64,000 nt of DNA from Glycomyces tritici (GCF_030403505.1 NZ_JAUEMJ010000008.1:1-64000), one strand, 5' to 3'. Counted from the stretch's first letter, positions 1 to 8,638 are shown. Notes: generated by a model from the sequence alone, not told the origin. Translations and numbers: made by a program.

Positions 1-904
<904 letters not shown>

Positions 905-1560
905 AACCTGTTGCGCACTGACACCTCACGGCACCAGCGACTTTGGTATGTGTCGAAGCATGTCCTGACCGATTTTCTACGGGGCACCAAGCAAGTGCCC
1001 CAAGGAAAAGACAGTCAAAAACAGTACCAACCAGAAACCACCAGCACCTAGGCCAGTCATTCCCGATCAGCCCGCACGCTGACCATCCAAACACCCTGTT
1101 GAGTTCTCAAACAACACGCCAACCCAGAACGATCCTCATAAGGATTCGGCCTCAGCCGGAGCAACCCGAACAACATTACTAGTCTCAATCCGCACTGTCT
1201 AACTGGGGGTCATTGACCCTCGTCACATGCGATTGAGCCTCTATGGAGTCTCAGGTGATCCCCGCGTCTCGATCTCGGACCGCGCCAGCGCTCTTCAGAG
1301 CTTGTCGCGTGCCTCCGTGATCTCCGGACCGGCCTCGTTTTCCTCGGCTGTTCCGTTCCCCCGCGGGCAAAGACAAATATACACACCCTCGAAGGGGCCG
1401 AAACCAGGGGGGTCACCTCTCGTTCAACGATACGCTTGACCAGCGGAGACATCAAGATCTTCTGGAAAGTCGGCGGCGGCGCGGCGCGCCTGGCCGCCGA
1501 CGCGGACCGTCTCCCGAGGGCGGCTTCGGCTGTTAGCCTGCGAGCGAAGGAACTCCGACT
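905..1560 (-). promoter_or_regulatory. rrn leader and promoter region
   Basis: This 650-bp stretch upstream of 16S holds no credible gene. On the minus strand it contains a GGGGCAC/GTGCCCC hairpin close to the 16S end (981-1001) and, at 1083-1116, the conserved actinobacterial rrn leader element TTGTTTGAGAACTCAACAG, linked in other actinomycetes to antitermination or RNase III processing. Candidate promoters are TTAGAC with an 18-nt spacer to TAATGT near 1170-1200 and a TATATT -10 at 1376-1381. A perfect GGGTCA-T-TGACCC inverted repeat lies at 1207-1219. Several spaced promoters are usual for rrn operons; transcription starts are inferred. Confidence 0.7.
1083..1116 (-). promoter_or_regulatory. 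Conserved rrn leader (boxA/processing) element
   Basis: The minus strand carries TTGTTTGAGAACTCAACAG followed by a GTGTTTGG-type motif, about 180 nt upstream of the 16S 5' end. This matches the leader element found in many actinobacterial rRNA operons. The function (antitermination or processing) comes from family knowledge and is not demonstrated here. Confidence 0.7.
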
Positions 1561-1575
1561 CATATAGGAGAAGGC

Positions 1576-2001
1576 ATGTCAGCCACTCGCAATGCAAGCA
1601 CTCGTTGGACCGGCGATCTCCAGGAAGGCAACGGCGTCACCAGCTTCCTGTCTTCGAGACTGCCGGACACCCCAGTGACCTGGGCGGCACGCACGAACAA
1701 CCCCGAGGGCAAGACGAGCCCGGAGGAGCTCATCGCGGCGGCGCACACCTCCTGCTTCTCCATGGCGTTCTCGGGCGCCCTGTCGAAGGCCGGGTACACC
1801 GCCGACGAGATCGTCACCGAAGCCGCTGTCACCTTCAAGCCGGGCACGGGGATCACCGACATCGTCCTGACCGTCCGTGCCTCGATCCCCGGGATCGACA
1901 ACGACGAATTCCAGAAGATCGCCCAGGGCGCCAAGGAGAACTGCCCGGTGAGCCAGGCGCTGAAGGCGGTCCCGATTTCGATTGAGGCAACGCTGGGTTA
2001 G
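1576..2001 (+). CDS. OsmC/Ohr family peroxiredoxin
   Basis: A 141-residue cytoplasmic protein of the OsmC family, thiol-dependent peroxidases that detoxify organic hydroperoxides. The two redox cysteines sit where expected: Cys60 in AAHTSCFSM and Cys123 in ENCPVSQAL. The second motif and the N-terminal segment TRWTGDLQEGNG are typical of the OsmC branch rather than Ohr. The start is fixed by AGGAGAAGG three bases before the ATG. The gene stands alone, divergent from the rrn promoters, with about 200 bp before the next gene. The substrate (organic or fatty-acid hydroperoxide) is family knowledge; the physiological thiol donor is unknown. Confidence 0.93.
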   Translation: MSATRNASTRWTGDLQEGNGVTSFLSSRLPDTPVTWAARTNNPEGKTSPEELIAAAHTSCFSMAFSGALSKAGYTADEIVTEAAVTFKPGTGITDIVLTVRASIPGIDNDEFQKIAQGAKENCPVSQALKAVPISIEATLG

Positions 2002-2207
2002 GGTCGTCACAAACGACTGAAAATTTCATATTCACGCACAGTGTGCGCGAAAGCATCGGGTGCACCATCCGTGGCTGAAACGTCACGGAGCCGAACACAG
2101 GCGGTCTCGCCTGCGGGGAGGCACGGTGGTCGTTGGTTTCGCGCACTTGTTTGTAACCAGGCCCGCCTGCCCAGTTGCAAACCGACACTGCAGAGGAGGG
2201 GGTTCTC

Positions 2208-3500
2208 GTGACTGCTCCTGAAAACACCGGTAGGCGGTTCAACGCCTACACCATCCGCCACCTGGACGAGTTGCTCCAGCGAGCGCCGCTGACCGAGGAG
2301 CAGCGGCTCCGGACCAGGGCCGTGGCGTCCGTCCTGCCGTTCCGAACGAACGCCTACGTGGTCGATGAGCTCATCGACTGGGACGACCCGTTCGAGGACC
2401 CGATGTTCCGGCTGGTCTTCCCGCAGGAGGACATGCTGCCGACCGAGGACGTCGACCAGATCGCGGGCCTGCTCCAGAACGACGCCTCCAAGCAGGAGGT
2501 GACCGCCGCGGCCAACCAGATCCGGTTCAAGCTGAATCCGCATCCGGCCGGGCAGCTCGCGCTGAACATTCCGAAGGCCGGCGAGGAGCCGATCCCGGGC
2601 CTGCAGCACAAGTACCGCGAGACGGTGCTCTTCTTCCCGCAGCAGGGCCAGACCTGCCACGCGTACTGCACCTACTGCTTCCGCTGGGCGCAGTTCGTGG
2701 GTATCGCCGACCTGAAGATGGCGAACAACGACGTCGAGCAGTTGACGGGCTACGTGCGGGACCACCCCGAGGTGAGCAGTGTGCTGCTCACGGGCGGGGA
2801 CCCGATGATCATGGGCGAGCCGGTGCTGCGGCGCTACATCGAGCCGCTGCTCGAGATGGAGCACGTGGAGTCGGTCCGGATCGGTTCGAAGGCGCTGGCG
2901 TACTGGCCGCAGCGGTTCGTGTCGGACCCCGACGCGGACGACACGCTGCGGCTGTTCGAGCGCGTGGTGGCGTCGGGCAAGAACCTGGCGTTCATGGCGC
3001 ACTTCTCGCACCAGAAGGAGCTGGACTCCGAGATCGTGCGGGAGGCGGTGCGCCGCATCCGCGGCACCGGTGCGGTGATCCGGACGCAGGCGCCGCTGAT
3101 CAGGACGATCAACGACGACGCGACGCAGTGGGCGGGGATGTGGAGGACCCAGCACAAGCTGGGGATGATCCCCTATTACATGTTCGTCGAGCGCGACACG
3201 GGGCCGCAGGACTACTTCTCGGTGCCGCTGGTGCGGGCGTGGGAGATCTTCCGCGACGCGTTCAGCCAGGTGTCGGGGTTGTGCCGGACCGTGCGGGGTC
3301 CGTCGATGTCGGCCACGCCGGGCAAGGTGGCGGTGGACGGGGTCGTGGAGATCGGTGAGGAGAAGGTGTTCGCGCTGCGGATGCTCCAAGCCCGGGATCC
3401 CGACCTCGTGGGACGTCCGTTCTATGCGAAGTTCGACGAGAACGCGGTGTGGCTGGACGACCTGAAGCCGGCGTTCGCCGACAAGTTCCCGTTCGAGTAG
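2208..3500 (+). CDS. KamA family radical SAM aminomutase (substrate uncertain)
   Basis: A 430-residue radical SAM/PLP enzyme related to lysine 2,3-aminomutase. The [4Fe-4S] motif CxxxCxxC is Cys150-Cys154-Cys157, and the PLP lysine is probably Lys373 in SATPGK. I chose the GTG at 2208 because GAGGAGGGGG lies 7-8 bases upstream; a TTG at 2175 is a weaker alternative. Known lysine 2,3-aminomutases use two Asp residues to bind the lysine side-chain amine. Here the first position is Arg329 (PYYMFVERD) and the second lacks Asp (GPSMSAT). Lysine is therefore an unlikely substrate, and a glutamate-like acidic side chain is possible. The paralogue at 39840 keeps both Asp residues. The gene is monocistronic and convergent with the next gene across a terminator. 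Confidence 0.85.
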   Translation: MTAPENTGRRFNAYTIRHLDELLQRAPLTEEQRLRTRAVASVLPFRTNAYVVDELIDWDDPFEDPMFRLVFPQEDMLPTEDVDQIAGLLQNDASKQEVTAAANQIRFKLNPHPAGQLALNIPKAGEEPIPGLQHKYRETVLFFPQQGQTCHAYCTYCFRWAQFVGIADLKMANNDVEQLTGYVRDHPEVSSVLLTGGDPMIMGEPVLRRYIEPLLEMEHVESVRIGSKALAYWPQRFVSDPDADDTLRLFERVVASGKNLAFMAHFSHQKELDSEIVREAVRRIRGTGAVIRTQAPLIRTINDDATQWAGMWRTQHKLGMIPYYMFVERDTGPQDYFSVPLVRAWEIFRDAFSQVSGLCRTVRGPSMSATPGKVAVDGVVEIGEEKVFALRMLQARDPDLVGRPFYAKFDENAVWLDDLKPAFADKFPFE

Positions 3501-3525
3501 TGCGGTAGGAAGCGACAGCGAGTCA

Positions 3526-3556
3526 GGGCCGGAGCGGCGACGCCGCTCCGGCCCTT
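3526..3556. terminator. Bidirectional intrinsic terminator
   Basis: A perfect 14-bp stem (3526-3539 with 3541-3554, single-base loop) lies between two convergent genes ending at 3500 and 3567. The U-tract is short, as is common in high-GC actinomycetes. Confidence 0.8.
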
Positions 3557-3566
3557 CCGTGTCCGC

Positions 3567-4313
3567 CTACCGGGCGATGTGCAGGGCGAACCCGGTGGTG
3601 CCCTCGGGTTCGCGGCCGGGGAGGAGGCGCTTGTGCTCGTCGTAGTCCTCGGACTGCTTGCGGTAGGCGATCGGCTCGGTCTCGGTGAGGTTCTCGAGGC
3701 GTTCGCGCAGGTGCTTGGTGATGTCGGCGTATTCGGCCTGCCAGCCGGCCCCGCTGATGACGACGGGCGGGAGGACGGCCATTCCCGTGTAGAAGAGGAC
3801 GCCGTGCTGGATCGGGAAGAGCAGGTCGTTGATGTCGCCGTTCACGCCCCGGTCCGAGAGGTGCGACTCGGCGGCGCCGGTGGTCACGATGACCATGGCG
3901 CGCTTGCCTTTCAGCACGCCGTCGCCGAAGCGCGGCCAGTCGCGGGAGGGGCTGTAGCCGAAGCCGTTGGTGAAGACCCGGTCGAACCAGCCCTTCATGA
4001 TCGCCGGCACGGTGTACCACCAGAGCGGGAACTGCAGGACGACGAGGTCGGCCTCCAGGAGCTTCGCCTGCTCGGCCTTGACGTCCTCGGTGATCTGGCC
4101 CTTCTCCCAGGCTTCGCCGGCGGCGGCCATGAAGTGCTCGTTCTCGGTGGGGCCGAAGTCGTCGAAGTCGGCGACAGCCTTCCAGTTCATGGCGTACAGG
4201 TCGGAGACGGTGACGGTGTGGCCGAGGCCTTCGAGGGTCTGGACGGCTTCGTCTCTGAGCGAGGCGTTGAGCGAGCCGTGGTGCGGGTGGGCGTAGACCA
4301 GGTGGGTTCTCAT
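3567..4313 (-). CDS. NAD(P)H dehydrogenase (quinone)-like flavodoxin-fold oxidoreductase
   Basis: A 248-residue flavoprotein of the NQO1/MdaB/KefF flavodoxin-like fold, expected to reduce quinones or related electrophiles with NAD(P)H in the cytoplasm. The N-terminus LVYAHPHHGSLNAS is the phosphate-binding loop. LVVLQFPLWWYTVPAIMKGWFDRVF and VIVTTGA match the flavin-binding segments of the family. The ATG at 4313 places the fold at the usual distance from the start; an in-frame ATG at 4322 is also possible, and neither has a strong ribosome binding site. It is divergent from an XRE-type regulator (next + strand gene) with inverted repeats between them, a common arrangement for redox-responsive oxidoreductases. 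Confidence 0.88.
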   Translation of the reverse strand: MRTHLVYAHPHHGSLNASLRDEAVQTLEGLGHTVTVSDLYAMNWKAVADFDDFGPTENEHFMAAAGEAWEKGQITEDVKAEQAKLLEADLVVLQFPLWWYTVPAIMKGWFDRVFTNGFGYSPSRDWPRFGDGVLKGKRAMVIVTTGAAESHLSDRGVNGDINDLLFPIQHGVLFYTGMAVLPPVVISGAGWQAEYADITKHLRERLENLTETEPIAYRKQSEDYDEHKRLLPGREPEGTTGFALHIAR

Positions 4314-4366
4314 GCGGACCATGCTGCTGGGGTTTCGCCGGGGCTGCCAGACGTCTGTTCGACCTG

Positions 4367-4399
4367 GGGTCGTTCGACCCTAGGACTGACAGACCTAGG
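4367..4399. promoter_or_regulatory. Candidate operator in divergent oxidoreductase/XRE promoter
   Basis: Between the divergent starts at 4313 and 4442 lies a perfect inverted repeat, GGGTCG-TT-CGACCC (4367-4380). Just after it, CCTAGG occurs twice (4379-4384 and 4394-4399). The position suggests binding by the adjacent XRE regulator. The assignment is inferred. Confidence 0.5.
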
Positions 4400-4441
4400 C
4401 ACTCGGCGGGGATCCCGGCGATACTTGCCGCGGAGGTTTGC

Positions 4442-5311
4442 GTGATGACGGCTGATGCGACAGAGACCCAGAAGACCGAGATCCACCGGCTCGAGGACGT
4501 GGTCGACCTGGGGAAGTTCCTGCAAGCGCGGCGTGCACGCGTGAACCCCGGCGACGTGGGGATGCGGGAGGACACGCGGCGGCGCGTGCCCGGCCTGCGG
4601 CGCGAGGAGCTGGCGCTGCTGGCCGGGGTGAGCGTGGACTACTACACGCGACTGGAGCAGGGCCGGGCGAAGCACCCCTCGGACCAGGTGCTGGACGCGG
4701 TGGCACGAGCGCTGCGGCTTGACGAGACGACGCGGGCGCACCTGCACCGGCTGGCGGGGAACTCGCGGTTGAGCCCGATGCAGGCCAGCGCGGGGGTGCG
4801 GCCGTCGCTGCAGACGATGCTCGCGGCGATCGACGGGTTCCCGGCGATGATCTTGAACCACAGGCAGGACGTGTTGGCGTCGAATCGCTTGGCGCGCTTG
4901 CTGTACGGCGGGTTCGGGTGGGATCTGGAGGCGAATCCGAACTTCGTGCGGCTGCTGTTCGACGATGATTCGCGGGGGTTCTTCCCAGACTGGGAGGCGG
5001 TGTGCTCGTGGGAGACGGTGGCGCAGTTGCGGAAGATGGCGGCGCTGTTCCCGGATGACACGGCGATGACGGGGCTGATCGGCGAGTTGTCGGTGCGGCA
5101 CCGGTTCTTCGCGGAGTTGTGGGCGCGGGCCGAGGTGAAGGACTGCAATATCGGGTCGGTGCGGTTCGACCATCCGATGGTGGGGCTGCTCGAGTTGTAC
5201 AAGGACCAGTTCCGGGTGGCGGACGGTTCGGGGCAGATGCTGGTGACGTTGACGGCGGCGCCGGGGACGGACGACTACGACAAGCTGGCGCTGCTGGGGG
5301 GTGCCGGGTGA
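4442..5311 (+). CDS. XRE family transcriptional regulator with MmyB-like ligand domain
   Basis: A 289-residue DNA-binding protein. Residues ~18-85 form an XRE helix-turn-helix (VPGLRREELALLAGVSVDYYTRLEQG is the diagnostic recognition segment). The C-terminal ~180 residues match the MmyB-like PAS-related ligand domain common in actinomycetes. Start choice: GTG 4442 and ATG 4445 are both in frame behind GGAGG at 4432-4436. Its divergent neighbour is a quinone-reductase-like enzyme, which it probably controls through the inverted repeat between them. Related regulators pair with short-chain dehydrogenases or flavin reductases; the ligand here is unknown. Confidence 0.9.
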   Translation: MMTADATETQKTEIHRLEDVVDLGKFLQARRARVNPGDVGMREDTRRRVPGLRREELALLAGVSVDYYTRLEQGRAKHPSDQVLDAVARALRLDETTRAHLHRLAGNSRLSPMQASAGVRPSLQTMLAAIDGFPAMILNHRQDVLASNRLARLLYGGFGWDLEANPNFVRLLFDDDSRGFFPDWEAVCSWETVAQLRKMAALFPDDTAMTGLIGELSVRHRFFAELWARAEVKDCNIGSVRFDHPMVGLLELYKDQFRVADGSGQMLVTLTAAPGTDDYDKLALLGGAG

Positions 5312-5339
5312 TCCTGGGCGGATCTTCCAGTACCCCCTA

Positions 5340-5368
5340 GGGGCGGGCCGGTGGTGCGGGCCCGCCCC
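5340..5368. terminator. Bidirectional terminator
   Basis: A 10-bp stem, GGGGCGGGCC (5340-5349) with GGCCCGCCCC (5359-5368), lies between the convergent ends of the XRE gene (5311) and the first imine-reductase-like gene (5378). Confidence 0.75.
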
Positions 5369-5377
5369 GGTCGCGTG

Positions 5378-6247
5378 TCAGCGGATGGTGAGCTGTTCGA
5401 TGATGCTGACCCAGTCGGCGGTGCCGCGGCCGGTGGCGGCGAGTTCGTCGAGGAGCTTCTTGGTGGGTTCCAGGAGGTCGGCGCTGATGCCCTGCTCGCG
5501 GCTGGCGGTGATGAGCGAGGCCACGGCGGGTCGGGTGAAGTTGACGTCCTGGCCGGGGGCCGGATCGTACCGGCCGCTTTCGACGACGGCGGCGAAGTCG
5601 CCTGAGAGCGGGAGTACGGCGCTGAGCCAGTCGATGACGTCTTTGGCGGTCTGGGTCGCGGGGACGCCGACGGTGCGCATCATGGCGGCGGCTTGGAGCA
5701 TGCCGCCGAACATCTGGTACATGGCGGTGAGGAGGGCCATGTCCTTGAGTTCGGCGATGCCGGCGTCGGTGCCTTCGAATTCGGCGGTGCCGAGGGTTTC
5801 GAGGGCGGGTTTGGCGATGGCGTAGGCGTTCTCGTCGCCGGAGTAGAGGAGGCGGGAGCCGGGCCGCCCGATCATCTGCGGGACGGCCATGATGGCGCCG
5901 TCGAGGTAGGTGATGCCGTGTTCGGCGGCCCAGGCGGCGGTGGCGCGGGCTTCGTTGGGCGTGGTGGTGGTGAGGTTGACGAGGATCTTGCCTTTGAGTT
6001 CGGCGGCGACGGGTTCGAGGTTCTGGTGGATGCTGGCGTGGTCGAGGAGGACGGCGAGGGTGATGTCGCCGGCCTGGACGGCTTCGCTGACGGTGGCGGC
6101 GGCGGTCGCTCCGGCTTTGACGTGGGGCTCGGTCTTGGCGGGGGTGCGGTTCCAGACGGTGGTGGTGTAGCCGGTCTCGCGGAGGCGGGCGGCGATGGCC
6201 GAGCCCATGGCGCCGAGGCCGAGGATGCTGATGGTGCCCTTTGACAT
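5378..6247 (-). CDS. Imine reductase-like NADPH oxidoreductase (paralogue 1, Asp type)
   Basis: A 289-residue member of the 6-phosphogluconate/3-hydroxyisobutyrate dehydrogenase superfamily. It shows imine reductase signatures: the Rossmann motif GLGAMGSAIA, the NADPH-selective VWNRTPAK, and GAIMAVPQMIG with LLYSGD near residues 118-137. Imine reductases reduce cyclic imines or couple amines to ketones with NADPH. The catalytic position is Asp169 (ELKDMALL), the type usually linked to R selectivity. AAGGA lies upstream of the ATG. It is third in a minus-strand row of three paralogues and is probably co-transcribed with paralogue 2 across a 53-bp gap. The natural substrate is unknown; a hydroxyisobutyrate dehydrogenase-type role is less likely because of the IRED motifs. 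Confidence 0.87.
   Translation of the reverse strand: MSKGTISILGLGAMGSAIAARLRETGYTTTVWNRTPAKTEPHVKAGATAAATVSEAVQAGDITLAVLLDHASIHQNLEPVAAELKGKILVNLTTTTPNEARATAAWAAEHGITYLDGAIMAVPQMIGRPGSRLLYSGDENAYAIAKPALETLGTAEFEGTDAGIAELKDMALLTAMYQMFGGMLQAAAMMRTVGVPATQTAKDVIDWLSAVLPLSGDFAAVVESGRYDPAPGQDVNFTRPAVASLITASREQGISADLLEPTKKLLDELAATGRGTADWVSIIEQLTIR
6129..6229. repeat. 101-bp direct repeat, copy A (5' end of paralogue 1)
   Basis: This segment matches 7049-7149 over 101 bp with two mismatches (6190 and 6191). It encodes the N-terminal Rossmann segment of paralogue 1. The genes diverge much more elsewhere, which suggests recent duplication followed by gene conversion or strong local constraint. Confidence 0.85.
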
Positions 6248-6300
6248 GGTGGTGTCCTTGCGTGTCGAGTCTTCGGGTGCGGAGTGTTCGCGGTGGTCGG

Positions 6301-7164
6301 CTAGTGGATGGTGAGGCGTTCGATGATGCGGATCCAGTCGCTGTCGCCGTGGCCGGTGGCGGCGAGCTCTTCGAGGAGTTTCTGGTGGGGTTCGAGGAGC
6401 TGGGCGCTGACGCCTTGTTCGCGGCTGGCGGTGATGAGCGATCGGATGCCGGCGCGGTCGAAGTCGACGCTCTGGCCGCCGGTGTCGTAGGTGCCTTGGT
6501 CGGCGATCGCGGCGATGTGCCTGCCGTGGGGCAGCATGGCGGCGAGCCAGGCTTCGACTTCGGCGGCGGTGTCGGCGGCCGGGGTACCGGCGGTGCGCAT
6601 CATGGCGATGGCCTGGACGTAGCCGAGGAGCATGAGGTCCATGGCGGCGAGCAGGGCCATGTCCTTGAGCGAGGCGAGGCCGGGGTCCTTCCCGGTGTAT
6701 TCGGCGGTGCCGAGGGTTTCGAGGAGCGGGAGGACGGTGTTGTAGGCGTGTTCGTCGCCGGAGTAGAGGAGGCGGGCGTGCTCGTCGCCGATCATGGACG
6801 GGACGGCCATGATGGCGCCGTCGACGTAGCCGATGCCGTGTTCGGCGGCCCAGGCCGCGGTCTCGCGGGCCTGGTTCGGTGTGGTGGTGACCAGGTTGAC
6901 GACGGTCTTGCCTTCGAGTTCGGCGGCGTGCGGGTCGAGCTGTTCGCGGACGCTGTCGTGGTCGAGGAGGACGACGAGGACGGTGTCGGCGGCGCTGATC
7001 GCTTCGCTGATCGTGGCGGCGGCTTTGGAGCCGGCTTCGGCGTGCGGTTCGGTCTTGGCGGGGGTGCGGTTCCAGACGGTGGTGGTGTAGCCGGTCTCGC
7101 GGAGGCGGGTCGCGATGGCCGAGCCCATGGCGCCGAGGCCGAGGATGCTTGCGGTCGAGCCCAT
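6301..7164 (-). CDS. Imine reductase-like NADPH oxidoreductase (paralogue 2, Asp type)
   Basis: A 287-residue paralogue of the gene at 5378 with the same signatures: GLGAMGSAIATR, VWNRTPAK, GAIMAVPSMIG and LLYSGDEHAY. Its catalytic position is Asp168 in SLKDMALL. The helix after the Rossmann domain and the C-terminal DWIRIIERLTI tail are conserved between the two. AAAGGAG lies about 8 bases before the ATG. A terminator-like hairpin separates it from paralogue 3 upstream, so it probably starts its own transcript that runs on into paralogue 1. The cofactor should be NADPH, inferred from the NRT motif; the substrate is unknown. Confidence 0.87.
   Translation of the reverse strand: MGSTASILGLGAMGSAIATRLRETGYTTTVWNRTPAKTEPHAEAGSKAAATISEAISAADTVLVVLLDHDSVREQLDPHAAELEGKTVVNLVTTTPNQARETAAWAAEHGIGYVDGAIMAVPSMIGDEHARLLYSGDEHAYNTVLPLLETLGTAEYTGKDPGLASLKDMALLAAMDLMLLGYVQAIAMMRTAGTPAADTAAEVEAWLAAMLPHGRHIAAIADQGTYDTGGQSVDFDRAGIRSLITASREQGVSAQLLEPHQKLLEELAATGHGDSDWIRIIERLTIH
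7049..7149. repeat. 101-bp direct repeat, copy B (5' end of paralogue 2)
   Basis: Partner of 6129-6229; the two 101-bp copies differ at two positions and lie in the same orientation 920 bp apart. Confidence 0.85.
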
Positions 7165-7185
7165 GTGGTTACTCCTTTCGGCAGG

Positions 7186-7216
7186 GCCGGGGTCGGGCTG
7201 GTGGACCGACCCCGGC
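7186..7216 (-). terminator. Terminator downstream of paralogue 3
   Basis: A perfect 11-bp stem (7186-7196 with 7206-7216) lies 20 bp past the stop of the gene ending at 7236 and before the ribosome binding site of paralogue 2. Confidence 0.65.
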
Positions 7217-7235
7217 TCGTGGCGGGTTCGGCGGG

Positions 7236-8114
7236 TCAGGCGGCGTTGCGGAGGATCTGGTAGACGGGGACGGGGTGTCCGGCCTGCTCGCTCGCGTCCA
7301 GGGCGCGCTGGTAGTGGTCCTGGCTGATGCGGGTGAGGGAGGCGTCAACGCCGACTTCCTCGGCGGCGTCGATGACGTGCTGGGCCCCGGCGTGCATCAT
7401 CTTGAAGTTCGCGACGTCGCCCCAGCCGCCCTGCTTGGCGGCGGCCCCGAAGAAGAGCGTGAAGTCCCGGTTGCTCTCGGCGCCGTTGCTGGCGAACTCG
7501 ATGAACTTGTCGACGTCGCCGCCGCCGGCGTCGATGATCGCGACGGCCTGCTCCAGCGAGGTGAGGAACGCGTGGAACTGGGCGAGCCCGGCCTGGTAGT
7601 AGAGCTGGGCGAGGCCGTAGTCCGCGCCGAGGTACTCGATGCCGGGGACGAGGGTCTCGAGCAGTGGGCGGTGGGCCTCGAAGTCGGTCTCGGGGCCGCT
7701 GACGTAGAGGCGCGAGGACGCGTGCTTGAGGTCGTCGCTCTGGGTCATGTAGGCGCCGGTGACGAACACGCCGCCGCGGGCGGTGACCCAGGCGGCGCCC
7801 TTGCGGGTCTTCTCGGGCGAGTCGGAGGACAGGTTGATGACGGTCTTGCCGGTGAGGTCGGCCGGGCCCTGCTCCAGGACGCCGTACATGGCGTCGTAGT
7901 GGATCAGGGAGAGCAGGACGACGTCGTTCGCGGCGATGGCCTCGGCGACCGTGTCGGCGGGCTTGGCGCCGAGCTCGGCGATGGCGTCGAGCTTGGGGCG
8001 GGTGCGGTTCCAGGCGGTGACGTCGTAGCCGGCGTCGAGGAGGACCTTGACGGTGGCCTGGCCCATCGGGCCCAGGCCGATGACGGTGACGGACTTGTTG
8101 TTCTGCGCAGACAT
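7236..8114 (-). CDS. Imine reductase-like NADPH oxidoreductase (paralogue 3, Tyr type)
   Basis: A 292-residue protein of the same family but more divergent. Its motifs are VIGLGPMGQA, AWNRTRPK, GAYMTQSDDLK and RLYVSG. The catalytic position carries Tyr173 in QLYYQAGL, the type associated with S-selective imine reductases, unlike its two Asp-type neighbours. The start at 8114 follows AAGGGG at 7 bases; an upstream in-frame start at 8192 would overlap the regulatory region and lacks support. It is divergent from an HxlR regulator across a 139-bp intergenic region with an inverted repeat. The substrate is unknown. Confidence 0.87.
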   Translation of the reverse strand: MSAQNNKSVTVIGLGPMGQATVKVLLDAGYDVTAWNRTRPKLDAIAELGAKPADTVAEAIAANDVVLLSLIHYDAMYGVLEQGPADLTGKTVINLSSDSPEKTRKGAAWVTARGGVFVTGAYMTQSDDLKHASSRLYVSGPETDFEAHRPLLETLVPGIEYLGADYGLAQLYYQAGLAQFHAFLTSLEQAVAIIDAGGGDVDKFIEFASNGAESNRDFTLFFGAAAKQGGWGDVANFKMMHAGAQHVIDAAEEVGVDASLTRISQDHYQRALDASEQAGHPVPVYQILRNAA

Positions 8115-8220
8115 GTTGTGCCCCTTGCGATTTGGTGTTTCCTTGGTCGTGCTGACGGGATCCATGTTCGTCCGGCCGGATAAGCTCTGCAAGACCGCAC
8201 TTTCGGGTGGGGCTACTTAC

Positions 8221-8233
8221 TTCGAGGTTCGAA
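8221..8233. promoter_or_regulatory. Candidate HxlR operator
   Basis: An inverted repeat, TTCGA-GGT-TCGAA, lies 20 bp before the HxlR start and about 107 bp before the divergent reductase. Its position suits autoregulation and control of the reductase. Inferred from symmetry and position only. Confidence 0.45.
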
Positions 8234-8253
8234 ATATGGCGGGGAGGGGTCCG

Positions 8254-8598
8254 ATGGAGACGCAGAGTGACGTAGATCAAATCTGCGGGATGTCGCTCGC
8301 GATCGACGTTGTCGGCGGCAAGTGGAAGATGCACCTGATGTGGGTGCTGGCCGAGGGGCCGGTGCGGTTCGGGCAGATCCGCCGCAAGCTCGACGGGGTG
8401 AGCGAGAAGGTGCTGGCCGAGAACCTGCGGCAGCTGGAGGCGAGCGGCATCGTGCACCGGGAGCTGTACGCGGAGGTGCCGCCGCGCGTGGAGTACTCGC
8501 TGACGCCGCTCGGGCTGACGCTCAACGACGCGCTGGCGGCATTGGAGACCTGGGGCGACCAGCACCGCGAGGAGCTGGCCGGGCGGTTGCAGCCCTGA
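8254..8598 (+). CDS. HxlR family winged-helix transcriptional regulator
   Basis: A 114-residue winged-helix protein of the HxlR/MarR-like group. The segment from Cys12 reads CGMSLAIDVVGGKWKMHLMWVL, the family's N-terminal cysteine and helix 1. It is followed by RFGQIRRKLDGVSEKVLAENLRQLEASGIV (recognition helices) and VEYSLTPLG (wing). The ATG at 8254 follows GGGAGGGG at 5 bases; an ATG at 8236 is less well placed. HxlR proteins often sense electrophiles or redox state through cysteine; here a single conserved cysteine is present. It is divergent from the imine reductase array, which it probably controls. Confidence 0.92.
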   Translation: METQSDVDQICGMSLAIDVVGGKWKMHLMWVLAEGPVRFGQIRRKLDGVSEKVLAENLRQLEASGIVHRELYAEVPPRVEYSLTPLGLTLNDALAALETWGDQHREELAGRLQP

Positions 8599-8606
8599 AC
8601 GCAGCG

Positions 8607-8638
8607 CGTCCCGCCTTCCGGTTCCGGAGGGCGGGACG
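8607..8638. terminator. Bidirectional terminator
   Basis: Stem CGTCCCGCC (8607-8615) with GGCGGGACG (8630-8638), with a further CCGG/CCGG pairing inside, between convergent genes ending at 8598 and 8657. Confidence 0.75.

Noticed and set aside
1210..1563. 117-codon ORF upstream of 16S rRNA
   Set aside because: It overlaps rrn promoters, has no ribosome binding site or recognisable domain, and is Arg/Ser-rich.
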